Source: Aurantiochytrium sp. KH105 (Eukaryota; Sar; Bigyra; Thraustochytrida; Thraustochytriidae). From it: DNA of 64,000 nucleotides. Within the stretch, counting starts at the first letter, position 1. Each line of letters starts with the position of its first letter. Location of the stretch: positions 5,858-69,857 of the forward strand of contig BGKB01000200.1 in the NCBI GenBank assembly GCA_003116975.1, written 5' to 3'. The position numbers were made by a program, and so were the translations under genes. This document shows, piece after piece, positions 29,735 to 38,800 of this stretch. Below the pieces are notes generated by a model. The model was not told where the DNA came from and ran no database searches. It was given only the letters and a program-made list of their open reading frames with translations.

Positions 29735-32700
29735 TTATTTCTTTGAGGTAGACGCACCTTGCGGGAACATGTTGCGAATAGAGAAGTTGTCTCTTTGAAG
29801 TTTGGACTTACGGGCCTGCGAGGGAGATCCCAGACTTCCATGTCGGTTATGAAGCTTTCGCTTGGCTTTGAGCTCGGGACCGAATTGCTCGATCGCCGCG
29901 TTGTGAAACGTGCGCAAGATGTCCACAGTCTGAGAGAAATCGCCGTCGAAAACAAAGACCTCGCCGCTCTCGAGCTCCATCGAAGCGGGTTCTTCCGCCG
30001 GGGTCGTTTCGATGCCAAGCCTGCGCTTGGTTCTGGCGGCTGGTAACTCTTCGATCCGTTTGGGAAGCAGACCATCATTGCGCATCTCCGCTTGTTCCAA
30101 GGCTGTTCGCCCCTTGTAGTTGCGGACCAAAAGGGTCTCTAGCCCGCCTTCGACCTCGACCAAAATGCGAACGGTCGGATAGTGTCCGTGACGCGCAGCG
30201 CAATGCAGCGGAATGTCACCCAGATGATCGCGTGCGCAAATGTTTGCGCCTGCCGCAAGAAGAAGGCGAATAAGATCTCCGCCCCAACCAGCTCGCGTTG
30301 CTTCGTGGAGTGGCGTTGTAAGGGTGCAGCACGAGTCAACTGCCTGCACGAGCGAACTTGACCCCCCCGGGGTAAGTTTCTCGGCGAGCGTGAGTAACGC
30401 TTTGGCTACAGATGAGAATCCAAGCCAACTCGCTTCATGCAACACAGTGCGCCCGAATTCGTCGCGGACGTCAATGAGTCCATCCTCAGTCTCGGGAACC
30501 AGGGGTGCGAGGACTGAGACATCGGCAACGCCAGCGCGCACAGCTTCGAAAATATTTGCGTATTGTCGAGTTGCCTTGTCCTGCGCAAGGGTCGAGCGCC
30601 GAACTTCGCGCTTCTCTTGAGCAATTTTTCGTTCTTTCAAACAATACTGCAACATTGCATCTTGTTCTGCAGCAAGACGCGCTCGCTCCTTGCTTACACT
30701 GTCGTGATACAGTTGTGTCCAGCTTCTGAGATCTGCTGCACGTTGCGCCTTTTCGGCTGCGCGAGCCTTGGCGCGCTCTTGCTGAGCAGCTTGTTTCTCT
30801 TTCAACACGGCTTCAAAGCGTTTCTTCTTGATTGCTTCCTTGGAGTTCGCGTCCATTTCATGCTGCGCTTGCGCCTTCTCCATGACAGTTTTCTTTTGCG
30901 CAAGATGAGCTGCTCGTTCCTTTTCTCGTGTTTCTTTGTGCAAAGCTTGTGCGGAAAGCAAGTGTGCTTTACGAGCTTGAACTCTTGCTTCTCGCTTCTT
31001 CTCTTCCTTTGCTTCAGCTTTGCGAAGCTTTTCGTCTCGCCGCGCTCGCTCGCGAGCACGCGCTTCGCGTCGCTCTTCAGGATTTGCAAGGGCGTTTGGA
31101 TCAATTGTCTCGCTCGCTGTGTCACTTGCTTGCGAATCCTCAGTAGCTGCAGCGGCAAGACTCGCCGCTCCTTCGGCCTCCTTTGCCACTTCATTCACCT
31201 TGGTGTCAAGGGTATCTCCCGACACATCCACTGCGTCGGAGACTGTCTCTGGCTGACGCGCTGTTTCAACGCTTTCTCCATGTTCTGTGCTCTTCGTATT
31301 GTCTTTATCCTTTGACAAAAGTTCTTCTTGCTCAAGAGTGCGAGGGTTCGAGCTTATTCTTCGTGCGGATTCTTGAGGTTGTTGTTGCTCTTCTTGTTCT
31401 TGTTCTTGCTCTTGTTCTTGTTCTTGTTCTTGTTCATGTGATGGTGGCGGTGAGGACTCCTTTTGTTCATGTTCTTGTGCAGGTTCTTGTTCTCTTGGCT
31501 GTTCATCTTGAGGCGCTTGCTGCGAGCTTGTAACCACAGCTTCTGCGGCTTCGACTGCACCAGTATCTGGACGGTTATTGGCGTCATTACTGTTCTTGTC
31601 GTCCACTGCAGCAATTTCAGCATCTGTCACAGCAAGATCTTGATCATATCCTTCCATCCGAGGAGATTTGTCAAGATCCATTCCAGACAGTGCAGAGCCA
31701 GGCTCGCCCTGTGAAAGCGTTAACTGGAGCGGCTCCTCCCAGCTGATTTCGTGCAATCGCTTGTGAAACCAATAATGAGCGTTTGCGTCTTTGTCAAAGA
31801 TTTTCACCCACTGTGGTTCTTTTTCCGGAGGTTCATCTTTGGTGAGCTCGATAGCACGCAGGAGACGGACGTCTGAGCGAGCCTTTTTGGCACGAAAGAG
31901 CCCCTGCATGAGAAGTGCCGCATGCAGCAACTCATCGCTTGCCTCCATGACAAAGTCGGCAGGTTTTTCCCAGACAGTGACTCGCGTATTAACATCGTAG
32001 TAATAGTACGCACCATGCTCCTCATCAAAGACTTCGTACCATCGATGTTTGGCCACGACAGAGGCCTTGGCCTGTTCTGCGCGAACGACGCTCATGCGCG
32101 CATCCATTTCTTTGGTTCGCTTTCGAAGCTTGCCCTGCACAGCAAGTGCCATTCGCCGGCGAATGTGCCGAAGGCGTTCATTTTCTTCCTGATCAGAAGC
32201 GATCAAGGTCTCGTCACCGTCGAAATCCTCAGGCTTGGTCCACGAAACCTCTTCAGTCTCTGCATTGAAAAAATAGACATCTCCGCTGTCGGTATCCACA
32301 GCGGTGTACCACTTTGGCGCCTTGGCGGCTTCGTCGGCACGCTCGCGTTCGCTCTCCGTCATGAGCTCGCGCGGTTTGTCCCAGGTCGTCTCCTGCGTTT
32401 CTCTGTTGAAAAAATACGACTGACCAGATGCTGGGTCATGCAATTCTTGCCAGAGCATCCCGTCGTTTTCGTCAGCCATGACTTTTCCACGTTGAATGCG
32501 GACGTCTTGGCGGGCCCGTTTGGCGCGAAAAGCGCATTGTAGCATGATTGCAGCGCGAAGCTCGGGTGCCATCAACACCTTTGCCTTGGAGAAATCCATG
32601 CGCTCAAAGCCTTTAGGTTCATCCCACTGTGACTCGAGCGTTCGATTGTTGAAAAAGTAGTATCGCTTCGATTGGGGATCAAAAACCTCGACCCATTCAA

Positions 32701-34168
32701 CGCTAGGTGATTCACTGTCTGTCGTATCCACTGCTGGCACTTGAGCATCTCCACTACCGTTGGTGGCTAGAGACCCTGCTTCTGTTTTCGCAATCTTCTC
32801 CCCACATTCGACTTCTTCGGCTGGGGGGTCCCATGTGGTCTCATGCGTTTCGCGATTGTAGTAGTACGGAAGCTCCGTCTTAGGATCGACGAGCTTTTTC
32901 CACACACTGCTCGACTCTTCGCCATCAATTTCGGTGAGATTCTTGCTGGAGCTCACAAGCCCACGCTGTGCTCGCACTGCCTGTCGCGCCTTCTTTGAGC
33001 GAAAAGCGCACTGCATCATCAGCGCGGCACGGAGTTCAGGCGCCATCAAATGCTTGGCCTTGGAGAAATCCAGACGTTGAAAACCTTCAGGCTCTTCCCA
33101 CTGACTCTCAAATGTGTGATTGTTGAAAAAGTAGTACAGTTTCGTTTGCGGGTCGAACACTTGAACCCACTCGGGGATCAGGCGACGAGATGTCTCTGCA
33201 TCGCTGGAGATCAGTTCCGATGCATCTTCGACCACTTCTTCGGGCCCGAGATCTTTCGTCACACTCACGTGTTCTCCACTCGGAGAATTCTCGGCGTCGT
33301 TTGAATCAATGTCAGATTGTACCTCGGCTTTTGCTCCCGAAACGACTTGATCCTTGGCTACCAATTTGTTTTCTCTTTCTTCTTCTTCTGAAATCGGGTC
33401 TGATTTCTTTTGTGTCGAGTTGTCCGCATCGATTTTGTCATAATCAGCAGGTTTTTCCCAGGTGACCTCGTTCGTCTCGCTGTTAAAGTAGTATGGAAAT
33501 CCTGAAGCTGGGTCTAGCATTTCTCGCCAGCCACTAACTTTATCTGTAGAGTTTGCTGCTGTCTTGGCACGCTGAACGCGGACATCACGTCGTGCAAGCT
33601 TGGCACGGAATGCTGACTGTAAGAGCATGGCAGCGCGAACCTCGGGCGCCATTAAAAGCTTTACCTTTGCAAGATCCACTTCCTGGAAGCCTTCGGGTTC
33701 GTCCCATTGGCTTGCTAGCGTGTGATTGTTGACGTAGTAGTAGGCTTTGGAGCTTGGGTCGAAGACTTTCGACCACTCTGGCATGTCTTGCTTGTCTGCA
33801 CTTGGGGCATCGTCGTCAGCTTGATCCTGTGCCGAAGCAAGCGCTTCGTCTCCTTCTTTTACGGGAAAGGCGTCGTCTGCGACTGCCAAGGTTTCTTCTT
33901 TTGTCACAGCAGTATCAGCAGCAGCATTAGCATCAGCATCAGCAGGAGCCACAAGATCTTTGGCAGGATGGTCCCACGATGCTTCCCCGGTGATGATATT
34001 GTAATAGTACAATGTGCCTGATTCATCGAGAGCTTCAACCCAATCCTTCCCAAGAGTATCAATATACCCTTCAGGCGCTTCCCATTGCGTTTCCCCGGTC
34101 TGCGCATTGTAGAAAAACACGTTGTTGCTCTCGTCCACTTGCTTGAGCCAGTCTTTAGTGGAAGCCAT
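29735..34168 (-). CDS. eleven-WW-domain scaffold with IQ motifs, coiled coil and ankyrin repeats
   Basis: This is 1477 residues in one exon. The ATG at 34168 is chosen because the first WW domain starts at once (MASTKDWLKQVDESNNVFFY). Eleven WW-like units, each with two aromatic-flanked strands and a closing W-x-x-P, lie in residues about 4-813 (for example PEWSKVFDPSSKAYYYVNNH, ASQWDEPEGF). Four IQ-like segments (APEVRAAMLLQSAFRAKLAR and relatives) alternate with them, so a WW-IQ-WW block has been duplicated. After an acidic linker comes a Glu-Gln run, then a long Arg/Lys/Glu coiled coil (about 1030-1200). At about 1210-1375 are ankyrin repeats (DEFGRTVLHEASWLGF, TPLHEATRAGWGGDLIRLLL, GDIPLHCAARHGHYPTVRIL). 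WW domains bind Pro-rich peptides and IQ motifs bind calmodulin, so a calcium-responsive scaffold is the likely role. I know no named orthologue. Confidence 0.8.
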   Translation of the reverse strand: MASTKDWLKQVDESNNVFFYNAQTGETQWEAPEGYIDTLGKDWVEALDESGTLYYYNIITGEASWDHPAKDLVAPADADANAAADTAVTKEETLAVADDAFPVKEGDEALASAQDQADDDAPSADKQDMPEWSKVFDPSSKAYYYVNNHTLASQWDEPEGFQEVDLAKVKLLMAPEVRAAMLLQSAFRAKLARRDVRVQRAKTAANSTDKVSGWREMLDPASGFPYYFNSETNEVTWEKPADYDKIDADNSTQKKSDPISEEEERENKLVAKDQVVSGAKAEVQSDIDSNDAENSPSGEHVSVTKDLGPEEVVEDASELISSDAETSRRLIPEWVQVFDPQTKLYYFFNNHTFESQWEEPEGFQRLDFSKAKHLMAPELRAALMMQCAFRSKKARQAVRAQRGLVSSSKNLTEIDGEESSSVWKKLVDPKTELPYYYNRETHETTWDPPAEEVECGEKIAKTEAGSLATNGSGDAQVPAVDTTDSESPSVEWVEVFDPQSKRYYFFNNRTLESQWDEPKGFERMDFSKAKVLMAPELRAAIMLQCAFRAKRARQDVRIQRGKVMADENDGMLWQELHDPASGQSYFFNRETQETTWDKPRELMTESERERADEAAKAPKWYTAVDTDSGDVYFFNAETEEVSWTKPEDFDGDETLIASDQEENERLRHIRRRMALAVQGKLRKRTKEMDARMSVVRAEQAKASVVAKHRWYEVFDEEHGAYYYYDVNTRVTVWEKPADFVMEASDELLHAALLMQGLFRAKKARSDVRLLRAIELTKDEPPEKEPQWVKIFDKDANAHYWFHKRLHEISWEEPLQLTLSQGEPGSALSGMDLDKSPRMEGYDQDLAVTDAEIAAVDDKNSNDANNRPDTGAVEAAEAVVTSSQQAPQDEQPREQEPAQEHEQKESSPPPSHEQEQEQEQEQEQEQEEQQQPQESARRISSNPRTLEQEELLSKDKDNTKSTEHGESVETARQPETVSDAVDVSGDTLDTKVNEVAKEAEGAASLAAAATEDSQASDTASETIDPNALANPEERREARARERARRDEKLRKAEAKEEKKREARVQARKAHLLSAQALHKETREKERAAHLAQKKTVMEKAQAQHEMDANSKEAIKKKRFEAVLKEKQAAQQERAKARAAEKAQRAADLRSWTQLYHDSVSKERARLAAEQDAMLQYCLKERKIAQEKREVRRSTLAQDKATRQYANIFEAVRAGVADVSVLAPLVPETEDGLIDVRDEFGRTVLHEASWLGFSSVAKALLTLAEKLTPGGSSSLVQAVDSCCTLTTPLHEATRAGWGGDLIRLLLAAGANICARDHLGDIPLHCAARHGHYPTVRILVEVEGGLETLLVRNYKGRTALEQAEMRNDGLLPKRIEELPAARTKRRLGIETTPAEEPASMELESGEVFVFDGDFSQTVDILRTFHNAAIEQFGPELKAKRKLHNRHGSLGSPSQARKSKLQRDNFSIRNMFPQGASTSKK
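31388..31436 (-). repeat. Glu-Gln codon repeat in the WW scaffold
   Basis: Repeated GAACAAGAACAAG on the minus strand encodes an alternating EQ run at about residue 910-926. Confidence 0.8.
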
Positions 34169-34625
34169 CGTCCAGAATTCTCGCGGCTCCGCTCGCGCAC
34201 CCAGGCAGAAATTCAACGCAGTATTGCGCTGGAGCAGCTCCTGGTGCTGCCCGCTCAAGTGCGCGGTGGCGCTTGCAAACTCTACGTTTGCAGACGCTCC
34301 ACTTTGCATGGATTGTAAAGACGGTGTGTGCGCGATCGAAAAGGGGGGTCCCCGGGGACCTCCTTTTCTCAACGGATATCTATCTATCTTGACCTTCTTC
34401 TTTCTCTTTTGTATTTTATCACAGAGAAAAAGCCAAAGTCCTATCCATCGATGTGAGCCTCTTGTAAGCGGCAAGGACAATCTTTTCCCATCAAGGTCAC
34501 GCACATCGAGCTCGCGAAAACGAGTGCAAATCAGCTTGCAAGGGTTCGCAGTCTTGGAAAATAAAAATAGAAAGGTCACGCTTTTGTTGACGCGAGCGCG
34601 CACGCACTTGTACCTATCTTCGAAG
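34169..34625. promoter_or_regulatory. bidirectional promoter region, WW scaffold / bL9-EF-hand
   Basis: 457 bases between divergent start codons. It holds the palindrome described separately, close to the middle. Both neighbouring frames run open through it, but no domain is encoded. Confidence 0.5.
34340..34367. promoter_or_regulatory. 28-base palindrome between divergent genes
   Basis: The sequence is centred on CCCC|GGGG and reads AAAGGGGGGTCCCC then GGGGACCTCCTTTT. The arms of 14 bases pair except for two G-T positions. The symmetry and its location between two divergent start codons suggest a dimeric protein binding site or a transcribed hairpin. No factor is known. Confidence 0.6.
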
Positions 34626-35696
34626 ATGCTGCGTGTACGGTTGCTCGAAGACCTCGAGGCAGGACGGAAACGCGGCGATATCGTCGAAGTAGCTGCTGGC
34701 TATGCAAAGTCATACCTCATTCCTCACGGATTTGCTGAAGCGGCTCCCTTGGAGGAAAAGAATGATGTCTGGGATCCCCGGGAGCTCTCCAATGCAGACG
34801 CGCTTGATCGCAACATTGTTCTCGAAGAGTTCCGTCGCCAAATGTACCATGGTGGAGCGCGCACATGGACGATCCGTGGTCTTAATCGCATCTTCGATGC
34901 AGTCACGCGAGACATGCAGGACGATGATGGTGATGCCGCCATGGAACCTTGGCAGTTTCAGGAAGCCATCAACAAGTTTGGCGTCTTTCTCAGTGCAGAC
35001 GCAATGCGAACACTCGAACGTGCGTTCGACACAAATGGAGACGGACGCATCAACCACACCGAGTTTCTCAGTGGCCTTCGAGGACCGATGAATGAGCGGC
35101 GTCATCGAATCTGTGAACGTGCGTGGAAATATCTCATTTCCCGCAAGGAGCCTGGCGTACAAGTTGTACAAAAGAGCGACGCATTTGGATCGCAGGATCA
35201 ACATCCTCTCATTCGCAGCGGCCAGGCCTCGGAGGAGGAGGTCGAAAATATGCAGAACGATGGCCTCGAGCATTGGACTGGTGGCGATGATCTTGTCGAC
35301 GAGCAGGCTTTCATGGCCCATTTTACCGACATGAGTGCAACAATCGATAGCGACGATGTTTTCTGTCAGATGGTAGAGCGCCAGTTCGGTGTGCGTGAGG
35401 CGGATGAAAGCGCCGAAACACAACAAATTGTGCAGTCTTTTAAGGAAACACTTCTCCGCAAGGTGCACGAAAAGGCACGCGAGGGCGTCACCGAGTCGCG
35501 CACTCTTCTCGACGCCTTTCGGCTTGTGAACAGCGACTCATTGGGGAGTGTGACTCTTGGTGAATTTTCAGCTTGTATGGCCAATTTTGGCCTCGGACGC
35601 GACGAGCAGACTGTCATGACTGTTTTCCAGCATTTCGATCAGTCTCAGAACAATCAGATCTCGTACAAGGAATTTGTCGCAGCAATGACAAAATGA
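34626..35696 (+). CDS. fusion of bL9 N-terminal domain with calcyphosin-like EF-hands
   Basis: This is 356 residues in one exon. Residues 1-40 (MLRVRLLEDLEAGRKRGDIV, EVAAGYAKSYLIPHGFAEAA) match the N-terminal domain of ribosomal protein bL9, whose hallmark is 'LLEDv..lGkkGdvVeV..GYarNfLiP.g.A'. Residues about 80-356 are EF-hand protein. DTNGDGRINHTEF (135-147) is a canonical calcium loop, followed by LSGLRGPMNERRH, which resembles the 'LRPPMS..R' stretch of calcyphosin. A degenerate C-terminal pair (VNSDSLGSVTLGEFSACM, FDQSQNNQISYKEFVAAM) lacks several acidic ligands. bL9 occurs in bacterial and organellar ribosomes, while calcyphosin is a cytosolic and ciliary calcium sensor, so the combination is odd. 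No transit peptide follows the chosen ATG, though the frame is open upstream with a basic, Ser-rich stretch. Confidence 0.75.
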   Translation: MLRVRLLEDLEAGRKRGDIVEVAAGYAKSYLIPHGFAEAAPLEEKNDVWDPRELSNADALDRNIVLEEFRRQMYHGGARTWTIRGLNRIFDAVTRDMQDDDGDAAMEPWQFQEAINKFGVFLSADAMRTLERAFDTNGDGRINHTEFLSGLRGPMNERRHRICERAWKYLISRKEPGVQVVQKSDAFGSQDQHPLIRSGQASEEEVENMQNDGLEHWTGGDDLVDEQAFMAHFTDMSATIDSDDVFCQMVERQFGVREADESAETQQIVQSFKETLLRKVHEKAREGVTESRTLLDAFRLVNSDSLGSVTLGEFSACMANFGLGRDEQTVMTVFQHFDQSQNNQISYKEFVAAMTK

Positions 35697-35817
35697 GAAG
35701 GTTATACAGGATAGAGATGCAATCTAAGTTTTCTTACCAATCGCTGGTCGTTTTCCCCTTACTTATAGTCCGTGGTGCCCGTGCTCTCGCAATCTTACTC
35801 GATTCATCTAATTCATC

Positions 35818-38800
35818 TTACAGCTGGTATTGGGCAATCGTGTCTTTGATCCTCTGTGCAAGTTCGGCAATCTCCGCATCAGTAGGTTCAATCTCGCTAT
35901 GCATTGGGACGAACAGCGGTATTCCACACCAACGAAAACGAAATTCGCCATCCCATCTGTCTCTGTCCGCCATATCCTCGTCGATCACGCACGCAATCAC
36001 ACGTACAGGTTTTTGGCGGTCCATCGCGTAGTGAAACTCCATGCAACAATAGTCATTCGTTGATCGCCCCGCATTCACCTTTTCCATGTATTCTCGCGTC
36101 ACAAAGATGACGGTGGTCCGGGACTTGTCGATGCCAAACGCCATGGATCGATAGATCTCTGGCTCAATGTTATTCGCATCAATCCAACACCGAATGCCTA
36201 GCTCCGCCAGCTTTCGCTCAACAGCCTTCACCCTCTCATGCGTGACGTTGTCGGGGCCCCACGCGTGACCGAGAAAAGCATCAAACTGGAAGCCGGCGCT
36301 GCCCGCTGACTCTCCAAGAATTTGAGCCTGAGAGGCCCCATCCACGAACGACGCAAACGCTTCAAGTGGCTGGCATGACGACCGCGTTTGAATTGTGGTG
36401 CCCGCCAGAGGGTGTGCGAGGGATTCCGCAAGAGCACAAGACTTGTCGTTGTCAGTTCCGTCGGAGCTGACATATAACTTTGGTTCTAACTTGCCCCTCA
36501 TGAACGTTTCATCGATTTCCTTCAGCTCTTTGCTCAACAATGCGAGAAGCGATGCGAGCGGGCGATCCCGTCTAGCATTGCTGAAGCGAAAGGTGATGCG
36601 TCGTTGCGATACCTCCATGAGGCACTCCATGCCATTGAAATCAACACTTGCGACGTCCGCGAAAAGCTTCTTTCCCACAGTCGCTACGCCTGGAAATCTC
36701 TGCAAAAGAAGAGCCACGAGACGCTGAAAGAAGCCTTTTGGCAAAATTTCGAAGTCAACGTAGGCAAGAGCAGAGTCACCGACCCATCTTCGTTCATCCT
36801 CCTTGTCGTGCTCCGATGCAGCGTGCAAAAGACTCGGCACCAAAACTGAGTTCTTCTTACCAGCGTCATCGCTGATCCAAGGGCTCGGACATGCCAACAA
36901 TGTCGACTCCATCAATGATACCAAAAAGTCAACAGGGTTGCCTTCCCACAAAAACTCTAGCAAGGCACGACTGGCAACGGCGTGAGATTTCCAGCGACGA
37001 AGTGCAGCATAGAGATGGGGAGGAAGGGCGGCGCGATCTCCGGCTCCCGACCGTAGTCTGTTCATATGCCGTCTCATGTGCTCTGCGCTTGGATCGCAGA
37101 TGACTCGTGACAGGTTTTTCAGTAGCCACTGCGGTTGAATCACAACGACTTTGCACAGAGCCTCATTCTTGGGAAAGTACAAAAGCACGCCAAGCTCATG
37201 CAGATACTCGAGCATCTTCGTGACGTCCTCCTTGGCAACGAAACATTTCGTCACAGCAAGCGCCTCAACATCGTCAAACTGCACGTATGGGTCGCTTTGT
37301 TGGAGCAATCGGTCCAGGCAGTAGGACCAGCGAAGAGGAACCTTCTTGTTCACAAACGCCTTGTCGGCCACGGATCTTGTCAGCTGATCCTTGATACGTG
37401 CAACGTGTCCGTCTACATCCTCGCGATCTTGATTGTTAATAGGGAAGAATTGAAGGAAATTCTCATTCCAGATGTTGCTCTGAATCTCTGGGTCGCCATC
37501 TATTTCGTCAAAAATCCTCTCTTCCAGAGTCTCTTGGATTTCATGGTGCTGATCAAGCTCTGGAACCTGGTCCAGGAATGTCCCGACCAGCGCAACCTCG
37601 ACGCCTGGCGCGTGCAATCGGATAGAGTCGAGCCAGAAACGAAGCGTCTGAATTGCGTCGTCTTGCGAGGCGAGCTTTGCGAACTCTTCCTCGTCGAGCT
37701 TCTTTTGAAAACGCTCCTTACCCAGCACCTCGCGCATGTCAAAAACCACAACATAGACGCCATACTGGGTCAGGAACAGGTGGTGCAGCGCGTAAAAGAC
37801 CTCCTGACCACCGTAGTCCCATATCGTAAAGCTGATCTCTTCTTCCTCCTTTCCGGCGTGCTCCTTGACACGAATGCGAAGCGGGGTGTTCACAGCTTTC
37901 GCAATTACCTCCTCGTCAAACTGGACTGATGGAGACTGCGGCGGAGTTTGACGCACAGCGGAAGCACGACTGTCTGAAACGGCAAGTGGAGCAGCGCGTG
38001 GCGCCTTGGAAACGCTTCGCGCTGCGTCTTTCAACGACTGAGCCTCAGACTGATCCAGGTCGTCATGCTTCGCTATGTTCTGATACTTGTACTTTACAAG
38101 TTGTTCGCCGAGATCGGCATCGCCAATGTTTTCCCGCTCCTTCCAGTCTCGTGTGTGCATGAGCATCAGATCTATTCCAATCGTTGAGACATGCTCGGGT
38201 ACGAATGGCTGGTTCAGGAGCGTGCGGATCGTCGACGTCTTGCCTGCGGCTGCCTTACCCACGACCATTAGCTTGGCACGCCCCCAGCGTACTTTTTTAT
38301 CTGTTCTGAGCGCCTCAGCCGCTGCTTCGCTCAGCTCGTTCAGCTCATCCTTGACAAGCTTGAGGCGAGAGCCAATACGAGCAAAAATGCCCGAAGAGAC
38401 TTGGTCAAGACTGTTGATCAATTACATGAGTCTTCGATGTCCTCGAAACGAAAGATGCGGTACGAACTTACGCTAGCTCCTGCAAGATGTCGTTGCTCTC
38501 GAGCGCTACGGCAAGAGCTTCAGCGCCTTCATTCCCAATTCTACATCCAGTGAGACTGTTTTCACGTGAAATAGTCAGCAATTGCATGCTACAATGACTC
38601 TGAGTCTGATGTGTTGCTGGCAAACGTACTCGAGGGACTGAAGAGATGACTTGTTCTGCTCAAGCGCCTTTGCCAGCTTTTCGGCGCCTTCATCGTCAAC
38701 AATGTTATCTTCAAGGCTGAGAAAGATGAAAGATGACATGCCGATCATCGCGTGATGATGCGCACGTTTGTTAGAGATTTCAATTTGTCTTCGATCGTTC

